DNA of 64,000 nucleotides from Chloroflexota bacterium. GTDB lineage: Bacteria; Chloroflexota; Dormibacteria; Dormibacterales; Dormibacteraceae. The stretch's first letter is position 1. Every line of letters begins with the position of its first letter. Positions 49,924 through 58,382 of this stretch are shown here, one piece after another. The DNA is taken from assembly GCA_005882135.1 (NCBI GenBank), contig VBDR01000025.1, positions 1 to 64,000 on the forward strand. The letters are read 5' to 3'. The position numbers and the translations under genes were made by a program. The notes beneath the pieces are model-generated. The model saw only the letters and a list, made by a program, of their open reading frames with translations, had not been told where the DNA came from and did no database searches.

Positions 49924-52524
49924 ATGGCTCGAGCCGAGAAGGGGCGTCTGGAGGACGTGCCAACGGGGCGGGCGCCGTGGCGCAGGTGGGGTCCATATCT
50001 CAGCGAGCGGGCCTGGGGGACCGTGCGCGAGGACTACAGCGCGGCCGGCCAGGCCTGGGAATTCTTTCCGCACGACCACGCTCGCTCGCGCGTTTACCGC
50101 TGGAACGAGGACGGTCTCGCGGGTCTCTGTGACGACCGGCAGACCCTTTGCTTTGCGCTTGCTTTCTGGAATGGCCGCGACCCAATCCTCAAAGAACGGA
50201 TCTTCGGGCTGACCGGCAACGAGGGCAACCATGGCGAGGATGCCAAGGAATACTGGTTTTACCTCGACTCGACTCCCACTCACTCGTGGATGCGCTGGCG
50301 GTACCTCTATCCGCAAGACGCATTTCCCTACCTCGAGCTGGTCGAGGAGAACCGCCGCCGTGGCCGCGACGAGCCGGAGTTCGAGCTTCTCGATACCGGC
50401 GTCTTCGACCACGATCGGTACTGGGAGATCACTGCCGACTACGCGAAGGCCGGCGTGGACGAGATCTTGGTTCGGATCACCGTCCGCAACGCCGGCCCCG
50501 ATCGCGCGCAGATCGACGTTCTGCCAACACTTTGGTTCCGGAACACCTGGGCCTGGGGCGGCGACGAGCGCGTGCCGTCGATTCGAGAAGACGACGGCGC
50601 GCTGGTGGCAGAGCACTGGGAGCTAGGACGGACGTTTCTGGCCACGGACGGAGCGCCTGAGAGGCTCTTCTGCGACAACGAAACCAACACCGAGCGCCTG
50701 TGGGGTGTTCCCGGTCGCAGCCGGTTCCCCAAGGACGGCATCAACGATCACATCGTCTCGGGCGCCGCGTCCGTGAATCCGCGGCGGACGGGGACCAAGG
50801 CAGCGTTCCGCTATCACGTTGCCGTCGACCCTGGGGCGAGCGCGACGATCAAGCTCAGGCTGAGCCCTTCCGGTTCGCCCGTCGATCGCGACTTTGACGC
50901 CCAGCTCGACCAGCGCCAGGCGGAGGCGGACGAGTTCTACGCCGAGCTCACGCCTGCGGGGACGCCGCCGGACGAGGCTCTGGTTCTGAGGCAGGCGTTG
51001 GCCGGGATGCTCTGGTCGAAACAGTTCTACAACTACAGCGTCCAGCGCTGGCTTGAAGGCGACCCCGCCGGCCCGGCGCCTCCGCCGCAACGCCGTTTCG
51101 GCCGCAACTCCGACTGGCAGCACCTCGACAACCGCGACGTCATCTCGATGCCCGACAAGTGGGAGTACCCGTGGTACGCGGCCTGGGACCTCGCATTTCA
51201 CTGCGTAGCGCTCGCGCGGCTCGACCCCGAATTCGCCAAGTTCCAGCTCCTCCTTCTATGTCGTGAGTGGTACATGCATCCCAATGGGCAGCTGCCGGCG
51301 TATGAGTGGGCGTTCGGCGACGTCAACCCGCCCGTGCACGCCTGGGCCGCCTTGCGCGTCTTCGAGATCGACGGCTCGCGCGACTTTGACTTCCTTGGGC
51401 GCGTCTTCCACAAGCTGCTCCTCAACTTCACGTGGTGGGTGAATCGGAAGGACAGTGAGGGCAACAACGTCTTTCAGGGCGGATTTCTCGGCCTCGACAA
51501 CATCGGCCTCTTCGATCGCTCGTCGCTCCCCGTATCCGGCCACCTCGAGCAGTCAGACGGCACGGCCTGGATGGCGATGTACTGCCAGAACATGCTCGAG
51601 CTTTCACTCGCGCTCGCCCAGCACGACCGGACCTACGAGGACCTGGCCATCAAGTTCTTCGAACACTTCGCGCTCATCGCGTCCGCCCTCAACAGCCAGG
51701 GCCTGTGGAACGAGGAAGACGGCTTCTACTACGACGTGCTGCACGTGGCGGATGGTTCGGCGCGGCCGCTGAAGGTGCTGTCGATGGTCGGCCTCGTGCC
51801 GCTCTTTGCGGTTACCACGCTGGGTCCGCAAACGATGGCGAGCCTGCCCGAGTTCACGCGCCGGGCGGAATGGTTCACGAAGCAGCGGCCGGAGGCGATG
51901 GGCGTGATCCAGCACATGAGCGCCGAGGGTCACGCCGGCTGGCGTTTGCTCGCCATCGTCTCTCCCGACCGGCTGCGGCGAATCCTGGCGCGCGTGCTCG
52001 ATCCGGAAAGGTTCTTGTCGCCATTCGGCGTCCGCGCGCTGTCGAGGTGGCACCGCGACCATCCATTGGAGGTCGAGGTGGGCGGACGCGTGGCGCGGCT
52101 GATGTACGAGCCGGCCGAGTCGAGCACGGGACTTTTCGGGGGAAACTCAAACTGGCGAGGTCCGATCTGGATGCCGGTCAACTACCTGCTCGTCGAGGCG
52201 CTCAGGGTTTATCACCGCTACCTGGGCGCGGAGTTCAAAGTCGAATGCCCGACCGGATCCGGCAAGATGCTGAATCTCGACGAGGTCGCCGACGAGATCG
52301 CCGGCCGGTTGCTGTCGATCTTTGCCGACCGCGATGGGCGGCGGGCCGTTTTCGGCTCGTCCGAGAAATTTCAGCGCGACCCGACATGGCATGGGCTCAT
52401 CCCGTTCCACGAGTACTTCAATGGGGAGACCGGCGCAGGCATCGGCGCATCCCACCAAACCGGCTGGACTGGACTCGTCGGCGATCTGGTGATCCGGCTC
52501 AACGAACGCAGCCGCCGGCCTTAG
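49924..52524 (+). CDS. Large GH63-like glucosidase (MGH1-type domain)
   Basis: 866 residues. The (alpha/alpha)6-barrel glucosidase family also called mannosylglycerate-hydrolase-like or GH63-like: WYAAWDLAFHCVALARLDPEFAKFQLLLLCREWYMHPNGQLPAYEWAFGDVNPPVHAWAA in pattern near residue 420, a later GFLGLDNIGLFDRS, and the C-terminal NSNWRGPIWMPVNYLLVEALR with HEYFNGETGAG. The acids expected in GH63 (an Asp in YAAWDLA, a Glu in the HEYFNGETG block) are present. It has no signal peptide, so it acts on cytoplasmic glucosides. ATG 49924 lies 76 bases from the divergent dehydrogenase start chosen here. Confidence 0.9.
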   Translation: MARAEKGRLEDVPTGRAPWRRWGPYLSERAWGTVREDYSAAGQAWEFFPHDHARSRVYRWNEDGLAGLCDDRQTLCFALAFWNGRDPILKERIFGLTGNEGNHGEDAKEYWFYLDSTPTHSWMRWRYLYPQDAFPYLELVEENRRRGRDEPEFELLDTGVFDHDRYWEITADYAKAGVDEILVRITVRNAGPDRAQIDVLPTLWFRNTWAWGGDERVPSIREDDGALVAEHWELGRTFLATDGAPERLFCDNETNTERLWGVPGRSRFPKDGINDHIVSGAASVNPRRTGTKAAFRYHVAVDPGASATIKLRLSPSGSPVDRDFDAQLDQRQAEADEFYAELTPAGTPPDEALVLRQALAGMLWSKQFYNYSVQRWLEGDPAGPAPPPQRRFGRNSDWQHLDNRDVISMPDKWEYPWYAAWDLAFHCVALARLDPEFAKFQLLLLCREWYMHPNGQLPAYEWAFGDVNPPVHAWAALRVFEIDGSRDFDFLGRVFHKLLLNFTWWVNRKDSEGNNVFQGGFLGLDNIGLFDRSSLPVSGHLEQSDGTAWMAMYCQNMLELSLALAQHDRTYEDLAIKFFEHFALIASALNSQGLWNEEDGFYYDVLHVADGSARPLKVLSMVGLVPLFAVTTLGPQTMASLPEFTRRAEWFTKQRPEAMGVIQHMSAEGHAGWRLLAIVSPDRLRRILARVLDPERFLSPFGVRALSRWHRDHPLEVEVGGRVARLMYEPAESSTGLFGGNSNWRGPIWMPVNYLLVEALRVYHRYLGAEFKVECPTGSGKMLNLDEVADEIAGRLLSIFADRDGRRAVFGSSEKFQRDPTWHGLIPFHEYFNGETGAGIGASHQTGWTGLVGDLVIRLNERSRRP

Positions 52525-52546
52525 CAGCCGCCCTTCGCTTGCCACA

Positions 52547-54220
52547 ATGCCTGGCTGGGGGGCAAACTCGATCACCGTGGCCGACGAGCTGACCAGGGGT
52601 CGGGATGCTTACGACAGGCTGGCCTGGGCTGACGCCTTCGCCCATCTAGCGGCCGCCGACCGCGCCCGCCCGCTCGCGGCGGAGGACCTGGACCGGCTCG
52701 CCATCGCCGCCTTCCTGTCTGACCAGGAGCAGGCGAGCATGGACATCTGGCAGCGTGCTCACAACGCATTCCTGAGCCTGGGAGACGAGCCGCGGGCCGT
52801 GCGGACCGCGATCCACATGGCCATGGGACTGGTCAATGCGGGCGAGTTTGCACGGGCCGGGGGATGGCTTGCGCGTGCGCGCCGGCTGCTCGACGATGGA
52901 CAGCGCGACTGCGTCGAGCTTGGGTATTTGCTTGTGCCGGCGGCGCTGCAGAGTCTGATGAGCGGCGATCTCGAGAATGCGAACGCCGCCTTCCGCCACG
53001 TGATGGAGATCGCCGACCGCTTCCGCGATCGGGACCTGCAGACACTTGGGCGTCTTGGTTATGGACAGTCGCTGATCGCGCTCGGAGATGCAGCCGGCGG
53101 AGTGGCGCTGCTCGACGAGATCATGGTTGCGGTCACCTCGGGCGAGGTCTCCCCGATGATCGCCGGGACCGTCTACTGCGCCGTGATCGAAGCCTGTCAT
53201 GGAATCTTCGATCTGCGGCGCGCACAGGAGTGGACGGCGGCCCTGAATCGCTGGTGCGAAGCTCAACCGGGCCTTGTCGCCTTCCGCGGCAACTGCCTTG
53301 TTTATCGAGCCGAGATCATGCAGCTGCACGGTGCCTGGGCGGACGCGTTGGCCGAAGCGCACAAGGCCCGAGAGTGGCTTTCCCGACCGCCGGCGCGACT
53401 GGCGGCGGGCGCCGCCTACTATCAACTTGGCGAGCTCCATCGCCTTCGCGGCGAGTTTGCGAAAGCGGAGGCGGCGTACCGCGAGGCCAGCGCAGCCGGA
53501 AGATCTCCCCAGCCCGGCCTGGCCTTGATGCGATTGGCGAACGGCCAGCTCGAGGCCGCTGCGGTCGCGATTCGCCGGGAGCACGAAGAGGCGAGGGAGC
53601 GCGCAGCCAGGGCCACGATCTTGCCGGCCTATGTCGAGATCATGATCGCCGCACAGGACATCGAAGCGGCCCACACCGGGCTGTCGGAGCTATCCGAGAT
53701 TGCCTCTGCTCTCCGCGCTCCATTCCTTCGAGCGGTCGAAGCCCATGCCCGGGGAGCGGTGCTTCTGGCTCAAGGGGACCATCATCGTGCGCTGGAGTCC
53801 TTACGCCGTGCGTCGAGCGCATGGCGCGAGCTCGATGCGCCTTACGAGGCTGCCCGGGTGAGGGTGATGATCGGACTGGCATCCCGGCACCTGGGCGACA
53901 AAGAAAATGCGGAGATGGAGTTCAAGGCTGCGCGGCAAGCGTTCGAGCGGCTTGGGGCCGCGCCAGACCTGGCCAGCCTCGACCGGCTATTGCACCCGGC
54001 TGCACCGAAGGAAATTGGCGGTCTGTCCGCGCGAGAGGTGCAGGTCCTGCGCCTGGTTGCGAGTGGCAAGAGCAATCGCGCGATCGCGACCGAGCTCGTC
54101 ATCAGCGAGAAGACGGTGGCGCGCCACGTAAGCAACATCTTCACCAAGCTCGGTTTGTCAACCCGAGCTGCCGCCACCGCGTTCGCGTACGAGCACGGAT
54201 TGAAGTCGGCCGCTACATAG
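52547..54220 (+). CDS. TPR-containing LuxR-family regulator
   Basis: 557 residues. Residues 1-480 are alpha-helical repeats with TPR-like periodicity (for example ADALAEAHKAREWLSR, YYQLGELHRLRGEFAKAEAAYREA). The last 65 residues are a LuxR helix-turn-helix: LSAREVQVLRLVASGKSNRAIATELVISEKTVARHVSNIFTKLGLSTRAAATAFAYEHGL in pattern. There is no N-terminal ATPase domain as in LAL regulators. Such TPR-LuxR proteins are often next to flavin oxidoreductase genes, as here. It begins 22 bases after the glucosidase stop, so it may share its transcript. Confidence 0.92.
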   Translation: MPGWGANSITVADELTRGRDAYDRLAWADAFAHLAAADRARPLAAEDLDRLAIAAFLSDQEQASMDIWQRAHNAFLSLGDEPRAVRTAIHMAMGLVNAGEFARAGGWLARARRLLDDGQRDCVELGYLLVPAALQSLMSGDLENANAAFRHVMEIADRFRDRDLQTLGRLGYGQSLIALGDAAGGVALLDEIMVAVTSGEVSPMIAGTVYCAVIEACHGIFDLRRAQEWTAALNRWCEAQPGLVAFRGNCLVYRAEIMQLHGAWADALAEAHKAREWLSRPPARLAAGAAYYQLGELHRLRGEFAKAEAAYREASAAGRSPQPGLALMRLANGQLEAAAVAIRREHEEARERAARATILPAYVEIMIAAQDIEAAHTGLSELSEIASALRAPFLRAVEAHARGAVLLAQGDHHRALESLRRASSAWRELDAPYEAARVRVMIGLASRHLGDKENAEMEFKAARQAFERLGAAPDLASLDRLLHPAAPKEIGGLSAREVQVLRLVASGKSNRAIATELVISEKTVARHVSNIFTKLGLSTRAAATAFAYEHGLKSAAT

Positions 54221-54329
54221 AAATGCCCATCCCGACCTGGGCCACGATTTGGGTACTTCCTTCGATGCGCAATGCCCCAGGGCGCGCCTAACGTGCTCGC
54301 TGGACCTTGATGGGTTCAGGAGGAACAAG

Positions 54330-55454
54330 ATGAACGGAAGCGCTGAGCGATTCGAAACGGTGGTCGTCGGCGGCGGCCAGTCGGGTTTGGCGGTCGGGTA
54401 CCACCTGGCCAGGCTCGGCCGGCCCTTTGTGATCCTGGACGCGCACGATCGCGTGGGCGATGCCTGGCGGGAGCGGTGGGACTCGCTGCGGGTGTTCACG
54501 CCGGCCAAGTTCAACGGGCTGCCAGGCATGCGCTTCCCAGCGCCCGGCCTCTCGTTCCCGACCAAGGACGAGGTCGGCGATTACATGGCCGCCTATGCGG
54601 AGCGGTTTGCGCTCCCAGTGCGAAGCAGGATCAAGGTCGACTCGGTCTCCCGACACGGTGCCGGCTATCTGGTCAAGTCCGGCGATGCCGCCTTCGCGGC
54701 CGACAACGTGGTGATCGCGACGGGAGCCTGCCACACCCCGAAGGTTCCATCCTTCGCCTCGGAGCTCGATCCCCAAATCACCCAGCTGCATTCCAGCTCA
54801 TACAAAGGCCCGGCCCAGCTGAGCGAAGGGGCGGTCCTGGTCGTTGGCCTGGGCAACTCCGGCGCCGAGATCTCGCACGAGGTCGCCCACACGCATCGCA
54901 CCTTGGTGTCCGGCCGTGGCACGGGCGAGATACCCGCCCCGCACGGGACTGGAGCGGCCATCTTCGTCTTGCCGCTGGTGAAGTTCATGGGCACCCACGT
55001 CCTGACCATGGACACGCCCATCGGGCGCAAGGTGGAACCGCAATTCATCAAGCACGGCACGCCGCTGATCAGGACCAAGCTCAAGGACCTGTCCGCGGCC
55101 GGGATCGAACGCGTGGCGCGGGTGGTCGGGGTCCGGGACGGTCGGCCGGAGCTGGCGGACGAGCGCGTCCTCGACGTCACCAACGTGATCTGGTGCACCG
55201 GGTTCAGCCCCGCGCTGGGCTGGATCGATGTGCCCGTTTTCGGAGACGGCGGACGCCCCCGGCAGTACCGCGGCGTGGTCGATGCGGCGCCGGGTCTGTA
55301 CTTCGTCGGCCTGGAGTTCCTCTACGCCGCGGTCTCGGCGGTCCTGCCCGGTGTCGGTCGCGATGCGGGCTACATCGCGAAGCACATCGCGAGAAGGGCG
55401 AACGAGGCACAGCCGGCGACGGTGACCGCAGAGATGGCTTCGATGTCGCGCTGA
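54330..55454 (+). CDS. Flavin-containing monooxygenase/oxidoreductase
   Basis: 374 residues from ATG 54330, behind AGGAGGAACAAG. FAD loop VVVGGGQSGLAVGYHLARLG, DRVGDAWRERWDSLRVFTPAKFNGLPG (the family substrate/FAD region), NADPH loop VLVVGLGNSGAEISHEVA, and the ATG-like motif DVTNVIWCTGFSPALGWIDVPVF. Enzymes of this group (YUCCA/CzcO-like) oxygenate amines or acids. The gene follows the TPR-LuxR regulator by 109 bases and is its probable target. It resembles the truncated gene at the start of the window in fold but is clearly another branch. Confidence 0.92.
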   Translation: MNGSAERFETVVVGGGQSGLAVGYHLARLGRPFVILDAHDRVGDAWRERWDSLRVFTPAKFNGLPGMRFPAPGLSFPTKDEVGDYMAAYAERFALPVRSRIKVDSVSRHGAGYLVKSGDAAFAADNVVIATGACHTPKVPSFASELDPQITQLHSSSYKGPAQLSEGAVLVVGLGNSGAEISHEVAHTHRTLVSGRGTGEIPAPHGTGAAIFVLPLVKFMGTHVLTMDTPIGRKVEPQFIKHGTPLIRTKLKDLSAAGIERVARVVGVRDGRPELADERVLDVTNVIWCTGFSPALGWIDVPVFGDGGRPRQYRGVVDAAPGLYFVGLEFLYAAVSAVLPGVGRDAGYIAKHIARRANEAQPATVTAEMASMSR

Positions 55455-55490
55455 CCCCGCCTGTCCCATTTTCGGCAGGCAAAACGCCCA

Positions 55491-56702
55491 TTGCCTCACG
55501 CAGCGGGCGCCCCTAACGTGGCCTGCACGGAACAGCCAGGCGTCCCGTGGCGACGGCGCATCTCGCGCCTGGCCGACCCCGGGTTTGAAGAAACCATCAG
55601 CACGGATTCGACCGCCAGCTCCGCGCGAGCTGCCGATCAGTCTGTGAAGCGCGGCGACGCGCCGATCTACCTCGTCTGGGAGGAGGTGGACGCCATTCCC
55701 GACGAAGGCTACGACCGTTTTAGCGGAGAGCTCGTCAAGGCGCTGGGAGCGATCCATCCGGTCATCAGCCACGCCACCCCCAAGAAAATCCCTGGCCGTG
55801 CCGGTGTTCGCTTCATCGTCCGTCAGCTGTCGATGCTCGCGGCGGTGCGGAAGCTCGCCTCGCATGGCCGGCGCCCCAGGGCCATCGTCTACGCGTCACG
55901 CCACGAGCTGACTGTTCCCGGCTTGCTCAGGGCGCGGCTCCTGCGTTGGTTTGGGCGCGCGCCACTGGTGATCATGGTCCTGGTTCCCAACCACGCTTCG
56001 CGTCCGGCGTTGCGTCTGCTTCGCTGGCTCGCTCCCGAGGGGATTCTGCTCGGGACCGAGCGGGAGATCGCGACCGTCCGCCGACACGGCGTTGACGCCG
56101 AGCTGATCTGGAGCGGTGTCGACACGAGCCGGTTCCGTCCCGGCGACGAGGCCGAGAAACGATCTCTGCGCCGGCATTACGGGCTGCCCACAGAGGACAG
56201 GATCGTGCTGCACGTCGGCCACCTGAGGGGAAGTCGTGGGCTCGAGGCGCTCCTTCCCCTGGGATCGACGGCCGGGATCACGGTTTTGCTGGTGGTCAGC
56301 CATCGCCGGTGGCCGGATTCGGAGCAGGTCAAAGCAGAGCTCGAGCGGCACGGCGTGGTCGTGATGGAGGGCTATCAAGCGCGTGTCGAAGAGATCTACC
56401 GGCTCGCGGACTGCTACGTGTTTCCCGGTGGCGACGACCGGGCCGTGTCGCTGCCGCTGTCGATCCTGGAGGCGGCGGCCAGCGGCCTTCCGGTGGTGAG
56501 CGTCAGATACGAGGCGGTGCCGGAGCGCTTGGCCGCCGTCGACGGCATCGAGTTTGTGGAGGACTCATCAGTCATACCCGCCCGGGTCCTGGCGGTGATG
56601 GGTTCGCGCCGTACCGCTCGCGAGCTGCCCGCCGAGCTGGGCTGGGACGGCGTGGCCCGGACCGTGCTGGCTGCCGTCGAGAGCGCCATCCAGCGGCGCT
56701 GA
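55491..56702 (+). CDS. GT4-family glycosyltransferase
   Basis: Up to 403 residues from TTG 55491. GTG 55644 (VKRGDAPIYLVWEEV) gives a more family-like start. GT-B fold: N-terminal IYLVWEEVDAIPDEGYDRFS, the middle linker IWSGVDTSRFRPG, then LHVGHLRGSRGLEALLPL and the C-terminal donor-binding DCYVFPGGDDRAVSLPLSILEAAASGLPVVSV, with the glutamate of the EX7E motif. It transfers a sugar from a nucleotide donor to a lipid or glycan. It opens the surface-glycan cluster and is convergent with comB. Confidence 0.87.
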   Translation: MPHAAGAPNVACTEQPGVPWRRRISRLADPGFEETISTDSTASSARAADQSVKRGDAPIYLVWEEVDAIPDEGYDRFSGELVKALGAIHPVISHATPKKIPGRAGVRFIVRQLSMLAAVRKLASHGRRPRAIVYASRHELTVPGLLRARLLRWFGRAPLVIMVLVPNHASRPALRLLRWLAPEGILLGTEREIATVRRHGVDAELIWSGVDTSRFRPGDEAEKRSLRRHYGLPTEDRIVLHVGHLRGSRGLEALLPLGSTAGITVLLVVSHRRWPDSEQVKAELERHGVVVMEGYQARVEEIYRLADCYVFPGGDDRAVSLPLSILEAAASGLPVVSVRYEAVPERLAAVDGIEFVEDSSVIPARVLAVMGSRRTARELPAELGWDGVARTVLAAVESAIQRR

Positions 56703-56711
56703 CGTCCTCGG

Positions 56712-57452
56712 TCAGCTCTCGAGGGCCGCGGCCACGGCGCCGAAGCCGGCCGAGCTCAGCAGCGAAACCTGCTGACCGTTGTACACGGCGACCTCGGGAA
56801 TGTCGTCGACATGCTCGAGCACGAAATCGATATCCGCTTCGCGGCCCGTGGTGCGCAAGTAGTCGGCGCTCGGGCTGCGGCCCATGATTCGGTGGTCTGC
56901 TCCTCGCCAGCCCTCGACCTCGTCGAGAGTTTGCTCGCTCTCAGGCTCATATCCGGCTGCCAGAAGCTTGTCTCCGATCCACGCGCACACGAGCTGATCT
57001 TCGGGGCGCGGCTTGCCGCGCGTGCCGGCGCCGATCAGTGCGACCCGAGGGTGATGGAGGAGCTGGGCGGCTGTTGCCGATAGGTTCCTGAGGCTCGCCA
57101 CATAGATGGCCGACGCGCCACGGCAGTTGGTGAGCAGCAGCGTGCCCGCGGAGGTCAGCAGCACTATCGGATGCGCCCCCTCCAGGCCTGCCAGCGTCCA
57201 CGGCGAGTTGTCGTAGTCGAAGTTCGGTGGCTTGATCCCGTTCTGCTCCCCCGCCAGCCGGGCATCGCGCAGGCCGCCCGCCACCGTGACAGCCTCGCCA
57301 ATCGTGGCCACCGGGTAGACGGCGTGGCCTCGGAAGAGCGCAGTCACGATGCAAGTCGTGGCCCGGAAAACATCGACGACGGCGAGTGCGTGCGTATCCC
57401 GGTATAGGGCCGCGCTCTCGGGCAGGCTATCGATTACGAAGCTGTGTGCCAT
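56712..57452 (-). CDS. comB: 2-phosphosulfolactate phosphatase (ComB)
   Basis: About 246 residues from ATG 57452, within the end of comA (26-base overlap). ComB features: VVDVFRATTCIVTALFRGHAVYPVAT, GEQNGIKPPNFDYDNSPWTLAG and LLTSAGTLLLTNCRGASAIYVASLRN, matching the DVLRATT / GE..G..P.GFD.GNSP / T.NGT layout of the family. It removes phosphate from phosphosulfolactate to give (R)-sulfolactate, a magnesium-dependent reaction first known from coenzyme M synthesis. The longer open frame to 57557 overlaps comA and is not used. Confidence 0.88.
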   Translation of the reverse strand: MAHSFVIDSLPESAALYRDTHALAVVDVFRATTCIVTALFRGHAVYPVATIGEAVTVAGGLRDARLAGEQNGIKPPNFDYDNSPWTLAGLEGAHPIVLLTSAGTLLLTNCRGASAIYVASLRNLSATAAQLLHHPRVALIGAGTRGKPRPEDQLVCAWIGDKLLAAGYEPESEQTLDEVEGWRGADHRIMGRSPSADYLRTTGREADIDFVLEHVDDIPEVAVYNGQQVSLLSSAGFGAVAAALES

Positions 57453-58281
57453 CTCGGTCCGCCCCGGCAGCGCCAGGAGCAAGGAATCGCGCGTAAGCGT
57501 CCGAATGCAAGCCGCGCCTGTAAATCTCAACGCGGAGCAGCTCCTCGAGGCGGACATTGCTGAGGTTGACCGTGTTGCCGAAGTGGCTCAGGAAGTCGAA
57601 CTGAGAGCGCTTGTTGGGCGCCTCGAAGATCGTCCGTTCCATGCCGAATGCGTCCGCGAAGGCTTCCGCGGCATCGAAGTTCAGCCGACCGGAATCGTCG
57701 AACAGCCCGACCGTCTGCGCGCTCTCGCGCGCCTCGACAACGATCTGACGGGCGCCGGCGTCCAGCCATTCGAATCCGTCGGCGATGAGCTGCTGGATCA
57801 CCGCGGGGGTGAAGGTCCCTCCGTGCTTGTCGCCCAGCTCCATCTGGAGGGTCAATCCGTAGGAGGCAGCCAGGTCCACGTACTCCCTCGGCGTCCGTCG
57901 CAGCCTCGTAAATCCCTCGCCCGCCTCGACGCGGTCGATGTTCAGCGAGGCTGCCAGCTCGAGGAACGACTCCAGCTTTCCTTTGTCCTCGGCGATCTCG
58001 AAGGGTCCGCCCCCTGTCACCAGCGGGACACCCAGGCGGCGGGCGGCGTCGATCTTGGAGCGGGTGGCGGCCTCGTCGGCGATCAGCCAGCAGGTCATCG
58101 AAATCTTCAACCTGCTGATCAGGTGATGGCTCTGCTCGAGATGGCTGATGACCGTGGCCACGTCATAGCCCGGGTCGAAGGGGCTGGTCCGTGGTGGCAT
58201 GTCGGGAACGCCGAGAGAACGCACGAACTCATGCGTGCTCGACGGCTGCGTCGACCGGGGGGTGGGGCGTGTGTGAATCAA
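57427..58281 (-). CDS. comA: Phosphosulfolactate synthase (ComA)
   Basis: 284 residues from TTG 58281. TIM barrel of the ComA family: LKISMTCWLIADEAATRSKIDAARRLGVPLVTGGGPFEIA, NIDRVEAGEGFTRL, GLTLQMELGDKHGGTFTP, ARQIVVEARESAQTVGLFDDSG and FEAPNKRSQFDFLSHFGNTVNLSNVRLEELLRVEIYRRGL. It adds sulfite to phosphoenolpyruvate to form phosphosulfolactate. Paired with comB by overlap. No other coenzyme M gene is near, so sulfolactate itself may be the product, as in Bacillus spores. The start is uncertain, because the first 25 residues are not conserved-looking. Confidence 0.88.
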   Translation of the reverse strand: MIHTRPTPRSTQPSSTHEFVRSLGVPDMPPRTSPFDPGYDVATVISHLEQSHHLISRLKISMTCWLIADEAATRSKIDAARRLGVPLVTGGGPFEIAEDKGKLESFLELAASLNIDRVEAGEGFTRLRRTPREYVDLAASYGLTLQMELGDKHGGTFTPAVIQQLIADGFEWLDAGARQIVVEARESAQTVGLFDDSGRLNFDAAEAFADAFGMERTIFEAPNKRSQFDFLSHFGNTVNLSNVRLEELLRVEIYRRGLHSDAYARFLAPGAAGADRDGTQLRNR

Positions 58282-58382
58282 GTCGCTGGCCGCCTATTGC
58301 CGCGAGGCTAGCCAGGCTGGAGGGGCACGGCAATGGGACACAAGTCCTTTCCTTGGCCCCCAGGCCCATAGACCTCTGAGCC

